Shown here: piece by piece, positions 1 to 8,413 of the stretch
Position numbering within the stretch: the first letter of the stretch is position 1
How the letters are laid out: every line of letters starts with the position of its first letter
Assembly: GCA_044227985.1 (NCBI GenBank)
Contig: JBGAVT010000015.1
Coordinates: forward strand, 1 to 32,253
Length of the DNA: 32,253 bases
Direction: 5' to 3'
DNA from: CAZUNB01 sp044227985
GTDB taxonomy: Bacteria > Patescibacteriota > Saccharimonadia > Saccharimonadales > JAGPDM01
Notes under the pieces: generated by a model
The model's database searches: none
Seen by the model: only the letters and a program-made list of their open reading frames with translations
What the model was told of the DNA's origin: nothing
Position numbers and translations under genes: made by a program

Positions 1-48
1 GCTGGTGGTCGGATTAGCCGGCGCGGTAAAGCTAAAAAAACTGCGTAG
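1..48 (+). CDS. C-terminal tail of an unidentified gene (partial)
   Basis: A gene enters from outside the window and ends just before a terminator. Two frames are plausible. One ends at TAG 46-48 and reads a basic tail of 15 residues (AGGRISRRGKAKKTA). The other ends at TAA 53-55 and reads a hydrophobic stretch followed by KLKKLRSS, as in a membrane anchor. Codon choice slightly favours the first. Too little is present to name the gene. Confidence 0.3.
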   Translation, partial: AGGRISRRGKAKKTA

Positions 49-71
49 TAGTTAATAGCTTTGCCCTTGCG

Positions 72-105
72 AAATAACCGACAAGAAATTGTCGGTTATT
101 TTTTT
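72..105 (+). terminator. Rho-independent terminator
   Basis: A 12-bp perfect stem (72-83 with 90-101), a six-base loop and a run of T to 105 form a strong terminator for the gene entering from the left. The right arm overlaps the stop codon of the minus-strand metallopeptidase gene, so the hairpin may also end that transcript, although the minus-strand T-run is poor. Confidence 0.85.
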
Positions 106-551
106 ATTCGACGTATTTGGCAGTGAAGAGAAGTCGGGGTTTGCCACTTTTCGTTGCAGTTTATACAATGGTATAATCTTTCCATCTCAAGACCTTGGTG
201 ATCACAGGTCGGACATAAGCTGCGATGGTAAAGCCAATCGCGGTAGGTCTCAAGACAGTCCTCACGCACTTCCTCATCGAATGGCAGACCAAATTTTGCT
301 GCGAGCAGCTTAGCCTCAGCCCATGCTTGAACCTCTTGCTTGAGTAGCTCTCGGTCTGAGCCTGTTTTGTCATGGCCAGATAGGTGATGACCGATTTCGT
401 GGAGGAGCAGAAGAAGTCCACGGCTAGTGCCAATTTTTTCTTCGTCATATTCAATCGCTAGCAAACTCGGACGCCATGCAAATATGCTCGAAGACTTGAA
501 ATCAATGTTTGGAAATGACGTGACAACTTGATTGAACATAACTACCCTCAT
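96..551 (-). CDS. ImmA/IrrE-like zinc metallopeptidase with C-terminal zinc ribbon
   Basis: This 151-residue protein has an HExxH zinc-protease motif (HEIGHH, residues 51-56), with E73 or E79 as a possible third ligand. It ends in a zinc ribbon made of C113-x2-C116 and C129-x2-C132. Compact HExxH proteins of this kind belong to the ImmA/IrrE-like group, which in other bacteria cleave repressors or act in stress responses, but no partner repressor lies next to it. No signal peptide or membrane segment is seen, so it is probably cytoplasmic. Two starts are possible: ATG at 551, or ATG at 539, which has a GAGGG ribosome-binding site five bases upstream and would give 147 residues. The gene is divergent from the surface protein at 652. 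The enzyme class is fairly sure; the biological target is unknown. Confidence 0.75.
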   Translation of the reverse strand: MRVVMFNQVVTSFPNIDFKSSSIFAWRPSLLAIEYDEEKIGTSRGLLLLLHEIGHHLSGHDKTGSDRELLKQEVQAWAEAKLLAAKFGLPFDEEVREDCLETYRDWLYHRSLCPTCDHQGLEMERLYHCINCNEKWQTPTSLHCQIRRIKK

Positions 552-593
552 TTGATGTTCTCATCATACATGATAAAAAAGTCATAAAAACTA

Positions 594-622
594 TTGCATT
601 TCCGTCACATATATAGTATATT
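594..622 (+). promoter_or_regulatory. Promoter of the surface protein gene at 652
   Basis: TTGCAT (594-599) and TATATT (617-622) are separated by 17 bases. A GAGGAGA ribosome-binding site follows before ATG 652. The divergent metallopeptidase gene may use a TATGAT box on the minus strand at 568-563. Confidence 0.65.
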
Positions 623-651
623 AACGTTAGTAGTATTGAGGAGAAAAAGAT

Positions 652-1254
652 ATGGCACAGTCACGACGGAGTTATTTAGGTTATTTTGGAAGATTTTTGA
701 TGGCGATTATTGGTTTAATTATCATCGTCGTATTGGTAATTTTGACTATTCGTTTTGTACGTGAGCGATTCGCGAGTAACAATAAAGGCGATAGCCAGGT
801 AGTTACAGAAGAAATGGCAATGGATTCTGACAAAAATGAATCAAGTTCAAGCGATGAAAAAGCTAAGAACAATACCACCGACACTAAAACAGACGAATCA
901 GCTGAATCTGGTAAAGACAAAAGTCAGGATCCGTTGAGTCAGGTTACCAAGGAAGCTGGTGACAGCAAACCTTCAAGCGAAGACAAAACGAAGTCTGACA
1001 GCTCTCAAGCTGTAGAGTCTGATGCATCACGCAAAACTTCAGCCGAGAATACCGATACTAAAAATCAATCATCCAGCAGTACATCCGGCACAGAATCAGG
1101 CGACAAAGAAATTGCTTCGACAAATGCTGCTGAGGCTATTCCTAGTACTGGTCCTGCTGAAAGTTTATCTGCAGTGGTTGGGACTTCTATGGTAACTATC
1201 GCAGTTTTGGCTTATGCTAAATCTCGTCGTAACTTAGCTCACGCAAACCTATAA
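652..1254 (+). CDS. Small LPXTG-like surface protein with N-terminal membrane segment
   Basis: This 200-residue protein starts with a basic n-region and a strong hydrophobic segment (about residues 12-34). A long low-complexity linker rich in Ser, Asp, Glu, Lys and Thr follows (about 43-155). It ends with IPSTGP (163-168), a second hydrophobic segment and a basic tail (KSRRN), which is the layout of a sortase sorting signal with I in place of L. I expect an extracellular, cell-wall-attached or double-anchored stalk protein. The N-terminal segment has no clear signal-peptidase site, so it could stay in the membrane. No catalytic domain is present. The start is set by a GAGGAGA site. The function is unknown. 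Confidence 0.75.
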   Translation: MAQSRRSYLGYFGRFLMAIIGLIIIVVLVILTIRFVRERFASNNKGDSQVVTEEMAMDSDKNESSSSDEKAKNNTTDTKTDESAESGKDKSQDPLSQVTKEAGDSKPSSEDKTKSDSSQAVESDASRKTSAENTDTKNQSSSSTSGTESGDKEIASTNAAEAIPSTGPAESLSAVVGTSMVTIAVLAYAKSRRNLAHANL

Positions 1255-1353
1255 TATCTAAAGAATAGGCTGCTCGTTCTAAATGTAATTGCCAACTATA
1301 GTTTTGTTTCGAGCGCTGAGCTGTGATCAAGTATAAATATTTGTGGAAAGCTT

Positions 1354-1421
1354 TTAGATACCGCACCTAGGGTATGACGGCATAGGGGGTACTCCTTGTG
1401 GTAAAACTTAAAGATATCTAA
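1354..1421. other. Possible structured RNA or dyad in the gap before rpsA
   Basis: The 289-base gap 1255-1543 holds no gene. Within it, nested inverted repeats occur: TTAGATA (1354-1360) with TATCTAA (1415-1421), CCGCA (1361-1365) with TGTGG (1397-1401), and an inner TATG/CATA hairpin (1373-1384). It could be a small RNA, part of a terminator region, or chance. I do not recognise a family. Confidence 0.25.
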
Positions 1422-1428
1422 TGCTCTC

Positions 1429-1457
1429 TTGTGTACCCCAGTAGAATTTGCTACACT
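1429..1457 (+). promoter_or_regulatory. Promoter of rpsA
   Basis: TTGTGT (1429-1434) and TACACT (1452-1457) are spaced by 17 bases. Transcription should begin near 1464, leaving a leader of about 80 bases before ATG 1544. This placement excludes the upstream TTG at 1448 as a start codon. Confidence 0.65.
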
Positions 1458-1543
1458 ATAAAGAATTTTGGCCACCTTATAAAGGCTACCATCTGGATGA
1501 ATGTTTAGAGGAGTTACTTTCGGTCACTATTAGAAGGAGACGC

Positions 1544-2614
1544 ATGTCATCTAAGGATGTAACAATGCAAGATTTGTTAGAAGAAGAAAGCTTTGCCGCT
1601 TTACAGATTGGCGAAGTAGTTGAAGGGTCAGTAATGGCCGTCAAAAAACACGAGGTCTGGGTTGATCTCGGTGCTAGAGGAATTGGTCGAGTTATTCGAC
1701 GAGAAATCGGCTTCAGCAATCAAGATTTAGAAATTGGTCAAGAGGTGAACGCTAGCGTACTCGATCCTGAGATCGAAGGTGGCTATAGTCTTCTTAGCCT
1801 GCGAAAGGCAGCTAAGGCACGCGGATGGGACGAACTTGTTGCTCTGCGTGACTCTGGAGAAATTATTGACGTTAAAGCGTATGATGCAAATCGTGGTGGC
1901 TTGTTGATTGAACTTGAAGGCATTAGAGGTTTTCTACCAGTTAGTCAGCTTTCATCTGAACATTACCCACGAGTTAGCGGTGCAGATAAGGACGAGATCC
2001 TACAACGCCTTAACAGTTTATTAAAATTGAAGCTACGTGTGCGTGTTCTTGACGTAGACCGCAAAGAGAACAAGCTTATTTTCAGCGAAAAGGCTGCTGT
2101 TCGTGAAGATATGCAAGAAGAGCTGAAGAAGCTCGAAGTTGGCAATCTCGTTAAGGGTACCGTCACAGGTATTGTCGACTTTGGTGCCTTTATTAACGTC
2201 AATGGTATTGAAGGCTTGATCCACATTTCTGAAATTTCTTGGGATCGTGTAAATAACCCTAGTGACTACGTTAAAATTGGTGATGCTGTCGAAGCTAAAG
2301 TTATTGCAATCGATAAAGATCGTCTTAGCCTTAGTCTTAAACAACTACAGAACGATCCGTGGGTTGAAGAAGTCGATAAGTATAAAGCTGGTGATATCGT
2401 TGACGGCACAGTCACACGAATAACTCCATTTGGTGCTTTCGTACAGATTAGTCCAGCTGTTGAAGCCTTGGTTCATGTTTCAGAGCTCGGCGAGAGCGAC
2501 GGAGCAGACCCTGAAGAAATCTTTAAACTTCATGAAACTAAGAAATTCAAGATTATCAGTATAGACACTGAAGCTCGAAAAATTTCTCTTAGCTTTAAAC
2601 AGGTTAACCAATAA
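1544..2614 (+). CDS. rpsA: Ribosomal protein S1 (four S1 domains)
   Basis: This 356-residue protein contains four S1 RNA-binding domains, at roughly residues 21-87, 105-170, 198-265 and 281-352. The third and fourth are the most typical (VDFGAFINV and ITPFGAFVQI followed by HISE/HVSE). S1 binds mRNA leaders and helps place them on the 30S subunit. Four domains is shorter than the six of Escherichia coli S1. I chose ATG 1544 because AGAAGGAGA lies just upstream and the promoter -10 box is at 1452, so the longer in-frame TTG start at 1448 would not be transcribed. infB follows 45 bases downstream with its own ribosome-binding site, so the two are probably cotranscribed. Confidence 0.9.
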   Translation: MSSKDVTMQDLLEEESFAALQIGEVVEGSVMAVKKHEVWVDLGARGIGRVIRREIGFSNQDLEIGQEVNASVLDPEIEGGYSLLSLRKAAKARGWDELVALRDSGEIIDVKAYDANRGGLLIELEGIRGFLPVSQLSSEHYPRVSGADKDEILQRLNSLLKLKLRVRVLDVDRKENKLIFSEKAAVREDMQEELKKLEVGNLVKGTVTGIVDFGAFINVNGIEGLIHISEISWDRVNNPSDYVKIGDAVEAKVIAIDKDRLSLSLKQLQNDPWVEEVDKYKAGDIVDGTVTRITPFGAFVQISPAVEALVHVSELGESDGADPEEIFKLHETKKFKIISIDTEARKISLSFKQVNQ

Positions 2615-2659
2615 ATAAATTTAGTAAGTATTGCACAATAAACAGGAAGGCGCGCACCA

Positions 2660-4423
2660 ATGAGTGAAGAAAATAAAACAATCGAGCTCGGCGAGGCGGT
2701 AACTGTTTCTGATTTTGCAAATAAAATTAATCGACAACCAGGTGAGGTCATTACTAAGCTAATCGAGAATGGCATTATGGCCACGCTTAACGAGGTGATC
2801 GATTACGATACTGCGGAGATTATCGCTAGTGAATTTGATGTCGAGGTAACACCAAAGAAAAGCCAAAAAGAAGTTCGCGCTGAGCGCGCACAGAGCGAAA
2901 GTGCCGATGTTCGTCCTCCGATTGTTGCCGTTATGGGTCACGTTGACCATGGTAAAACTAGTTTGCTCGATGCGATCCGTAATACTGACACTGCTGATGC
3001 AGAAGCCGGTGGTATCACGCAGCATATCTCTGCTTACCAGATAAAGCACAAGGATCGTTTAATTACGTTTTTGGATACACCGGGACATGAGGCCTTTGCC
3101 GCTTTGAGGCAGCATGGTGCACAGTTGACTGACGTTGCTCTACTCGTTGTTGCTGCAGATGACGGAGTGAAGCCTCAAACTATCGAAGCTATTAATTTTG
3201 CCAAACGTGCTGGCGTGCCGATGATTGTGGCGATTAATAAAACTGATAAGCCAGATATTGATCTTAATCGCGTTAAAAAAGAGTTAACGGATAACGGAAT
3301 AGTGCCGGAAGAATATGGTGGTGATACAGTGTTGGTTGAGGTCTCAGCTAAGACAGAGAAGAACATCAATGAATTGCTTGACCTGGTTTTCTTACAGACT
3401 GATATCCAGGAGCTTCGTGGCGACACAGAGGGGCCTGCCGAGGGTATTGTGATAGAAGCCCGGATGATTCACGGAAAAGGACCTGTAGCGACTGTACTGG
3501 TTGAGCATGGCAAGCTGGAGGTGGGCAACATCATAGTGGCTGGTGCAGCCAATGCGAAGGTGCGTAAAATTGAAAGTACTAGTGGCAATGAGCTGAAAGT
3601 TGCCACAGCATCAACGCCTGCTTCGATTATCGGCTTTAAAGATTTGCCACGATTTGGTGATGTTTTTCAGGTAGTTGCTTCTGAAAAGGAAGCTCGTAAG
3701 ATTGCTCGAACTAATAGGCAAGAGCAATTGATTGCTGTTACCTCAAAATCGAAATCACTCACTGCAGAGAATAGATTTGATTCAATGCTAGCAGCTAAAG
3801 ATATGAGCGAGCTTCCAATCATTATTAAAGCCGATGTCCAGGGGTCGCTCGGTTCGTTAGCTCAAGCAATCCGCGAAATTGGTAATGACGAAGTTGAGGC
3901 CCAGATTATCGAAACAGGGGTTGGCGACTTAACAGAGAGTGACGTTAATCGTGCAGCTTCAAGTAATGCATTAATCTATGGCTTCAATATTAAGGTCCCA
4001 GTTGAAATTAAGAAGCTTGCGGCTCGCAATAAAGTTACCATAAAAATTTACACGGTTATTTATGAATTACTAGATGATATCAAAGCAATTCTAACTAAAA
4101 TGCTGCCACCGGAGACAATTGAAACAGATGTCGGGCGGCTTCAAGTAAAAGGTGTATTTCGTACAACAAAAAATGCCATTATATGTGGAGGTGAAGTCAC
4201 CAAGGGCAAGGTACTGCCCAAAACTTTCGCTCGTATTGAGCGTGGTAAAACAGTCCTTGGAGAAGTTGAAATTGAAAAAGTTCAACGTGAACAAAGTGAA
4301 GTTAAAGAGGTTGTTGAAGGTCAAATGTGCGGCTTAAGTCTTGCAACGAAGACTAAGATTATGCTTGAGGTTGATGATCGGCTAAATGTTTTTACAAGAG
4401 AAGAACGAGCACGTACACTATAG
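2660..4423 (+). CDS. infB: Translation initiation factor IF-2
   Basis: This 587-residue GTPase brings formyl-Met-tRNA to the 30S subunit and promotes subunit joining. Residues 8-55 form a small IF-2 N-type domain. The G domain shows GHVDHGKTSL (about 93-102), DTPGHEAF (about 138-145), NKTD (193-196) and SAK (about 229-231). The beta-barrel, the IF-2-type domain 3 (IIKADVQGSLGSL) and the C-terminal fMet-tRNA-binding domain follow, ending with GLSLATKTKIMLEVDDRLNVF. It lacks the long disordered N-terminal extension of E. coli IF-2, which is normal for compact genomes. An AGGAAGG site precedes the ATG. It lies downstream of rpsA and upstream of a DUF5663-like gene in one apparent transcription unit. 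Confidence 0.96.
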   Translation: MSEENKTIELGEAVTVSDFANKINRQPGEVITKLIENGIMATLNEVIDYDTAEIIASEFDVEVTPKKSQKEVRAERAQSESADVRPPIVAVMGHVDHGKTSLLDAIRNTDTADAEAGGITQHISAYQIKHKDRLITFLDTPGHEAFAALRQHGAQLTDVALLVVAADDGVKPQTIEAINFAKRAGVPMIVAINKTDKPDIDLNRVKKELTDNGIVPEEYGGDTVLVEVSAKTEKNINELLDLVFLQTDIQELRGDTEGPAEGIVIEARMIHGKGPVATVLVEHGKLEVGNIIVAGAANAKVRKIESTSGNELKVATASTPASIIGFKDLPRFGDVFQVVASEKEARKIARTNRQEQLIAVTSKSKSLTAENRFDSMLAAKDMSELPIIIKADVQGSLGSLAQAIREIGNDEVEAQIIETGVGDLTESDVNRAASSNALIYGFNIKVPVEIKKLAARNKVTIKIYTVIYELLDDIKAILTKMLPPETIETDVGRLQVKGVFRTTKNAIICGGEVTKGKVLPKTFARIERGKTVLGEVEIEKVQREQSEVKEVVEGQMCGLSLATKTKIMLEVDDRLNVFTREERARTL

Positions 4424-4448
4424 GTAATTTAGCTTAAGGAGAAACACT

Positions 4449-4898
4449 ATGATGCAAAAAATTGACGATAATATGCTCGCACAGCTTGGACTTGGTTCGT
4501 TGCCGGCCGATGAGCGCAAGAAGCTAATTGATCAGATTACTGAGACGCTGGAACTACGTGTGGGCATGAAATTAGCAGAGAATATGAGTGATGATCAGCT
4601 TGATGAATTTGAGCGTTTCGTTGATGGTGATATCGAATTTGCTAAGGCATATCTTGATAACCTTGATCCGAACTGGGATCAAGATGCTAATTTTCAAGCT
4701 CAAAAAACAGCCGCGATTGAGGCTGGTGTTTCTGAACAGGCAATCACAGCTGAGTACGCCGCATATAAGTGGCTAGAAACTAATTTCCCAACCTATAAGC
4801 AGGTAGTTTCTGAAGAGTTTGAGAAGCTCAAAAACGAAATCAAGCGCGATGCTAGCAAAATCCAAGAGATCGCTGACGACCCAACAACCGCAGCTTAG
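4449..4898 (+). CDS. DUF5663-like small acidic protein
   Basis: This 149-residue acidic, mostly helical protein has no membrane segment. The N-terminal part (LAQLGLGSLPADERKKLIDQ, then a Leu-rich helix and MSDDQLDEFERFVDGD) resembles the DUF5663 family that is common in Patescibacteria, whose function is not known. The remainder is a predicted helix with Trp, Tyr and Phe residues. An AAGGAGA site precedes two adjacent ATG codons (4449 and 4452). It follows infB by 25 bases, so it is probably cotranscribed with translation genes. Its last four bases overlap the tail of fmt on the other strand, and a terminator hairpin sits at the junction. The family name is from memory of the motif and was not checked by a search. 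Confidence 0.7.
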   Translation: MMQKIDDNMLAQLGLGSLPADERKKLIDQITETLELRVGMKLAENMSDDQLDEFERFVDGDIEFAKAYLDNLDPNWDQDANFQAQKTAAIEAGVSEQAITAEYAAYKWLETNFPTYKQVVSEEFEKLKNEIKRDASKIQEIADDPTTAA

Positions 4899-4909
4899 GG
4901 TTGTTTTTT
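4883..4909 (+). terminator. Terminator of the rpsA-infB unit, between convergent genes
   Basis: AACAACC (4883-4889) pairs with GGTTGTT (4899-4905), followed by T residues to 4909. The stem includes the last codons of the DUF5663-like gene and the end of fmt, so it may end transcripts from both sides. Confidence 0.7.
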
Positions 4910-5851
4910 CAGATAACCATTTATGAAAGCCAAAGCTAGCATTGGCTTTTTATTAGCAGGTTGAAGCCGTATTATCTCGAGTACAGTTCGTTTGCCGCAG
5001 CTCATAAAAAGTCTTCCATCGATTATTTTATAGCTCCCTGGTTCCTGTGAGAATGATTGTAGCTGTGATGCAGTTGCCTCTGTTATGACAATTTTATTAT
5101 TGTCTATTTCACAACTACTTCTTGGCCATGTTGCATAAGCGTTAATCTCACGAACAAGTTGAGGTGCAGCCTTATTGAAGTTCATTACTCCGTCTGATTT
5201 AAGAAGCCGACGAGTATAACTAGACTGACTTTGTTCATTCTGTGGTGTTGGCTCTATGGCTCTACTCAAATATTTTGGTAGTATCTGTAGCAACTGCGTG
5301 CTTGCGTGCTCAGCTAGAAGTTCAGTTCTGGTTTGCTGGTCATCATTTTGGTTGGCTTTGAACGATCGCTGTGAAACAATGTCGCCAGTATCAAGCCCAA
5401 TATCAAGCTTCATAATTGATGTACCAATTATTGCATCACCAGCAAGAAGGGCGAACGTGATTGGATCAGCTCCACGCCAAGCGGGTAGGAGCGAGAAATG
5501 AGCATTAAGGATACCATGTGAAAAATAATCAATCACCTCAGTAGGCACAAGCACACCGAAATCGACTAAAACTGCAAACTGACTAGTAAAACCGATTTGA
5601 TCAAATAAATCGATTAGCTCGCCCTTGTTGGCTACACCATAACTTGGCACAGAGTTTTTATTAGCCCAGTCTTCAACTTCTGCTGTAGTTTTTTTGCCCC
5701 GAACCTGAGTGCTTTTATGGATTATTGCTTCTGTCTGATATTCGCTTGAAAGATCTTGAAGTACTTGTAGCGAAACAGATCCTGTGCCAAAGAACACTAA
5801 GCCCTTCTTCTGTTGCTCAAGCGCGATTTCAGTGTTTTGGCGTATACTCAT
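4895..5851 (-). CDS. fmt: Methionyl-tRNA formyltransferase
   Basis: This 318-residue enzyme transfers a formyl group from 10-formyltetrahydrofolate to initiator Met-tRNA. The N-terminal Rossmann-like domain begins with LVFFGTGSVSLQVL. The catalytic region shows NAHFSLLPAWRGADPI, the family hallmark around the active-site Asn and His, followed by MKLDIGLDTGDIVSQ with its Asp. The C-terminal domain for tRNA binding follows (YTRRLLKSDG, then NAYATWPRS). The length is close to the family norm of about 310. Its start codon overlaps the def stop by four bases (5848-5851), so def and fmt form an operon that adds and then removes the formyl group. No separate promoter was seen. Confidence 0.93.
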   Translation of the reverse strand: MSIRQNTEIALEQQKKGLVFFGTGSVSLQVLQDLSSEYQTEAIIHKSTQVRGKKTTAEVEDWANKNSVPSYGVANKGELIDLFDQIGFTSQFAVLVDFGVLVPTEVIDYFSHGILNAHFSLLPAWRGADPITFALLAGDAIIGTSIMKLDIGLDTGDIVSQRSFKANQNDDQQTRTELLAEHASTQLLQILPKYLSRAIEPTPQNEQSQSSYTRRLLKSDGVMNFNKAAPQLVREINAYATWPRSSCEIDNNKIVITEATASQLQSFSQEPGSYKIIDGRLFMSCGKRTVLEIIRLQPANKKPMLALAFINGYLKKQP

Positions 5852-6441
5852 ACGATTTGAGCTTTATCTGGAATTTTATAATCACGAACAAAGCCAGCTC
5901 GTTCATCATTGGTCAAAAGAACGAGGTCGCCATTATCTTCCATATGATAATACTCGCCATCGCTGCCAGCTCGATCAACAATTGTTACGCCGTTCGTATG
6001 GTCTACTTCATGTTGAAAAACTTGAGCTTGGAAGTCACGTAACGTGAATCTCTTTATTTTTCCATCAATATCCATAGCTTGAATCTTTACTTTTGGATAG
6101 CGTGGTACCATAACGTAGATATCCTGAACTGAAAGACAGCCTTCGCGGACTAGTTCAGCTTGTCCTTCATATTTGATAATCTTTGGATTGAGGTAGGCTG
6201 TAAATGATTTATCCTCTCTATTTTTGAGATTATCTCGAAGTAGAACTATTTTCTGCATAATATTAACCTGAACTGCCGCCAGTCCAACACTATATTCATG
6301 ATCTCGATGATCTTCCCAGTCGAGGGCCACATCACGCATTTTCTCGACAAAATCTATTGTCTTTTGGTCTATATGATTAATTTTGGCCGATTTAATTCGC
6401 AGACTTTTGTGCGGCAATACTATAATATCTTTTCTGTTCAT
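5848..6441 (-). CDS. def: Peptide deformylase
   Basis: This 197-residue metalloenzyme removes the formyl group from nascent proteins. All three family motifs are present: GLAAVQ (residues 53-58, a variant of GxGLAAxQ with Ser-Val before the Gly), EGCLS (100-104, with the metal-binding Cys) and HEVDH (144-148, with two His ligands and the catalytic Glu). An extra tail of about 30 residues follows the core. It is translationally coupled to fmt by a four-base overlap. The start codon has no ribosome-binding site; a strong extended -10 box ends only nine bases upstream, so the mRNA is predicted to be leaderless or nearly so. Confidence 0.94.
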   Translation of the reverse strand: MNRKDIIVLPHKSLRIKSAKINHIDQKTIDFVEKMRDVALDWEDHRDHEYSVGLAAVQVNIMQKIVLLRDNLKNREDKSFTAYLNPKIIKYEGQAELVREGCLSVQDIYVMVPRYPKVKIQAMDIDGKIKRFTLRDFQAQVFQHEVDHTNGVTIVDRAGSDGEYYHMEDNGDLVLLTNDERAGFVRDYKIPDKAQIV

Positions 6442-6450
6442 TAGTTGAGT

Positions 6451-6459
6451 ATTATAACA
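6451..6459 (-). promoter_or_regulatory. Extended -10 promoter of def-fmt, predicted leaderless
   Basis: On the minus strand TGT precedes TATAAT (6456-6451). No good -35 box is seen. Nine bases separate the -10 from ATG 6441, so transcription should begin about two bases before the start codon. Confidence 0.6.
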
Positions 6460-6465
6460 GATTTA

Positions 6466-8376
6466 CTAGAGGAGGGAACTTGGATCGAGCACGTAATGGC
6501 AGTTGCTCGGAAGTGTGTCGATGATGGCCTGAAGCTGTCGGCGTTGCGGTGAGCGAATAATGATATGCCATTCAAACCAATCACCCTTACGTTCATAAAA
6601 ACCAGCGGCTGGACCGATCATGTTACCAGCGTATTTGGCTAAATTATTAGCAATTTTCTCCGAAGCTTGCTTGGCGCTGGCGCGAGACTTCCGTCGAATC
6701 GTAATTTTCAATAGGTGCTGAAAAGGTGGAAAATTAGCTTGTTTTCGCTGCCCGAGCTCATAGTCGAAAAAGCGCTTAACATCATCTTCAACTACCGCTT
6801 GTAGGGCAGGGTGTTTAGTGTAGTTTGACTGAATTATGATCGATCGACGACCACCAGTCCGTCCGGCTCGTCCACTAACTTGCTTGAGTAGATGAAACGT
6901 TTTCTCGACTGAGGTGTAGTCGGGAATGTAGAGCATTGTATCAGCTGAAACCACAACTACATTACTGACAGTGGCGATATCAAGTCCTTGAGCTAGTACT
7001 TGCGTGCCTACCAAAATAGATTCTCGGTAATTATCTTGTTCATTCTTATCACGGTCTTGGTCATAACGCCCGATCGTCGTAGTCGGGAATAATTTTTTTA
7101 ATTCACCAACTATCTTCTTTGTACCGACACCTCGGTGGATGATATCTGAATTATTGCAGTCTGGGCACTGCGATGGGACGGAAGATTTTATATCGCAGTT
7201 ATGACAGATCATTTTATGAATATCGGCATGTAATGTCATCGGTAAGTCACAGTTCTCACAGCGAGCAATCCAACCGCAATTACCGCAGAGTGTGTTACTT
7301 GCGGTACCTCGACGGTTAAGTAGCACGATACTTTTTTCGTCTCGTTCGAGTGCAGTCATAATCGATTTGATTGATTGATTAGAAAAGATTTGATTTGTGG
7401 AAAAATTTTCGCGTTTACTTTGATCGATTAACTCAATTATGGGTGGGTTTGCAAACACCGCGCTTGGCATCGAGAAAATATTATCAGGTCGTTTCTGTTG
7501 AAAAACGTATAAGTCGCTCACATTTGGGGTTGCGGTGCCAAGAATTAAGGGGGCTTTACTATTTTTAGCCAGCGTTGCCGCCACGTGAACTGCATCATAG
7601 TGCGGTTGAGAATCCTGTTTGAAACTACTATCATGAGCTTCATCAATGATTATTAAACCTAAGTTTTTAATCGGGCTGAATAGAGCAGAGCGTGGGCCAA
7701 TTACGATAATCGGGTTGCTATCAGATTGGTTAATATGGTGCCAGGCAGCACGGCGCTTACTGTCGCTCATCTGTGAGTTGATTGTCACGATTGCATTACC
7801 AAATTGCTCATTAGCGAGTCTCTCGAGCTGCCTACTAATAGCTATTTGAGGCACCAATAGTAACGCTGATTTATTATCATCCAAACACTTTTGTAGTAAC
7901 TCAAAATATACACGAGTTTTCCCAGAGCCTGTTTCACCGATTAAAAGATTACTACCACTTTTTATATCTTTGAGTTGCTTCAGCACTTTTTCTTGATCAT
8001 CTGTTAGGCTCGGCAAAATTTGTGGTTTTTGAATAGCCCCAGAAATAAAAGCTTTTGGTTTTGGCCCAAATATATAGCGGGGAAGTATTGTTGAAAAAAC
8101 ATCAGAAAGCTCCAGACGATAATAGTCCTTAGCCCAAATTGCGGTCTGTATTAAGGGAGCTGGAACTTTTGTTTCATCAACTTTGATAATATTTTTGGTC
8201 GGGAAGCTTGGTCTGCTGACCTGCTTGATACAAACACCGTGCTTTATCAACGAGCCATACTCAACTTCTACGATCGAGCCAGGCTCTAATTTTTTGCTTT
8301 CATCGTCTGTTTGATAGGTTAAGAAACTCGCTCCACGTGATTTGGTATGCAAAACAACAATTTCCCAGTAATTCAT
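6466..8376 (-). CDS. priA: Primosomal protein N', replication restart helicase
   Basis: This 636-residue superfamily 2 helicase reloads the replisome at stalled forks. The N-terminal DNA-binding part covers about residues 1-110. Walker A is GETGSGKT (147-154) and Walker B is DEAH (245-248). Eight cysteines (364, 367, 373, 376, 391, 394, 404, 407) form the two zinc sites typical of PriA. Helicase motifs V and VI (LVGTQVLAQGLDI, QVSGRAGRTG) follow. It is shorter than the roughly 730 residues of E. coli PriA, as in many small genomes. Its promoter lies in a 37-base region shared with the divergent gene at 8414. def starts 24 bases downstream with its own promoter. Confidence 0.94.
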   Translation of the reverse strand: MNYWEIVVLHTKSRGASFLTYQTDDESKKLEPGSIVEVEYGSLIKHGVCIKQVSRPSFPTKNIIKVDETKVPAPLIQTAIWAKDYYRLELSDVFSTILPRYIFGPKPKAFISGAIQKPQILPSLTDDQEKVLKQLKDIKSGSNLLIGETGSGKTRVYFELLQKCLDDNKSALLLVPQIAISRQLERLANEQFGNAIVTINSQMSDSKRRAAWHHINQSDSNPIIVIGPRSALFSPIKNLGLIIIDEAHDSSFKQDSQPHYDAVHVAATLAKNSKAPLILGTATPNVSDLYVFQQKRPDNIFSMPSAVFANPPIIELIDQSKRENFSTNQIFSNQSIKSIMTALERDEKSIVLLNRRGTASNTLCGNCGWIARCENCDLPMTLHADIHKMICHNCDIKSSVPSQCPDCNNSDIIHRGVGTKKIVGELKKLFPTTTIGRYDQDRDKNEQDNYRESILVGTQVLAQGLDIATVSNVVVVSADTMLYIPDYTSVEKTFHLLKQVSGRAGRTGGRRSIIIQSNYTKHPALQAVVEDDVKRFFDYELGQRKQANFPPFQHLLKITIRRKSRASAKQASEKIANNLAKYAGNMIGPAAGFYERKGDWFEWHIIIRSPQRRQLQAIIDTLPSNCHYVLDPSSLL

Positions 8377-8382
8377 ACAACT

Positions 8383-8388
8383 ATTGTA
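8383..8388 (-). promoter_or_regulatory. -10 box of priA, predicted leaderless
   Basis: On the minus strand TACAAT (8388-8383) lies six bases before ATG 8376, which places the transcription start at or next to the start codon. No ribosome-binding site is present and no clear -35 is seen. Confidence 0.5.
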
Positions 8389-8396
8389 ACGTAGAT

Positions 8397-8405
8397 TGCT
8401 ATAAT
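8397..8405 (+). promoter_or_regulatory. Extended -10 promoter of the phosphoribosyltransferase-like gene
   Basis: TGC (8397-8399) precedes TATAAT (8400-8405), eight bases before ATG 8414. There is no ribosome-binding site, so a leaderless mRNA is predicted. The box lies 11 bases from the opposing priA -10, so the two promoters probably compete. Confidence 0.6.
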
Positions 8406-8413
8406 GTTTCGGT

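Noticed and set aside
1448..1543. Longer rpsA start at TTG 1448
   Set aside because: The TTG lies inside the -10 region of the promoter, while ATG 1544 has a strong ribosome-binding site.
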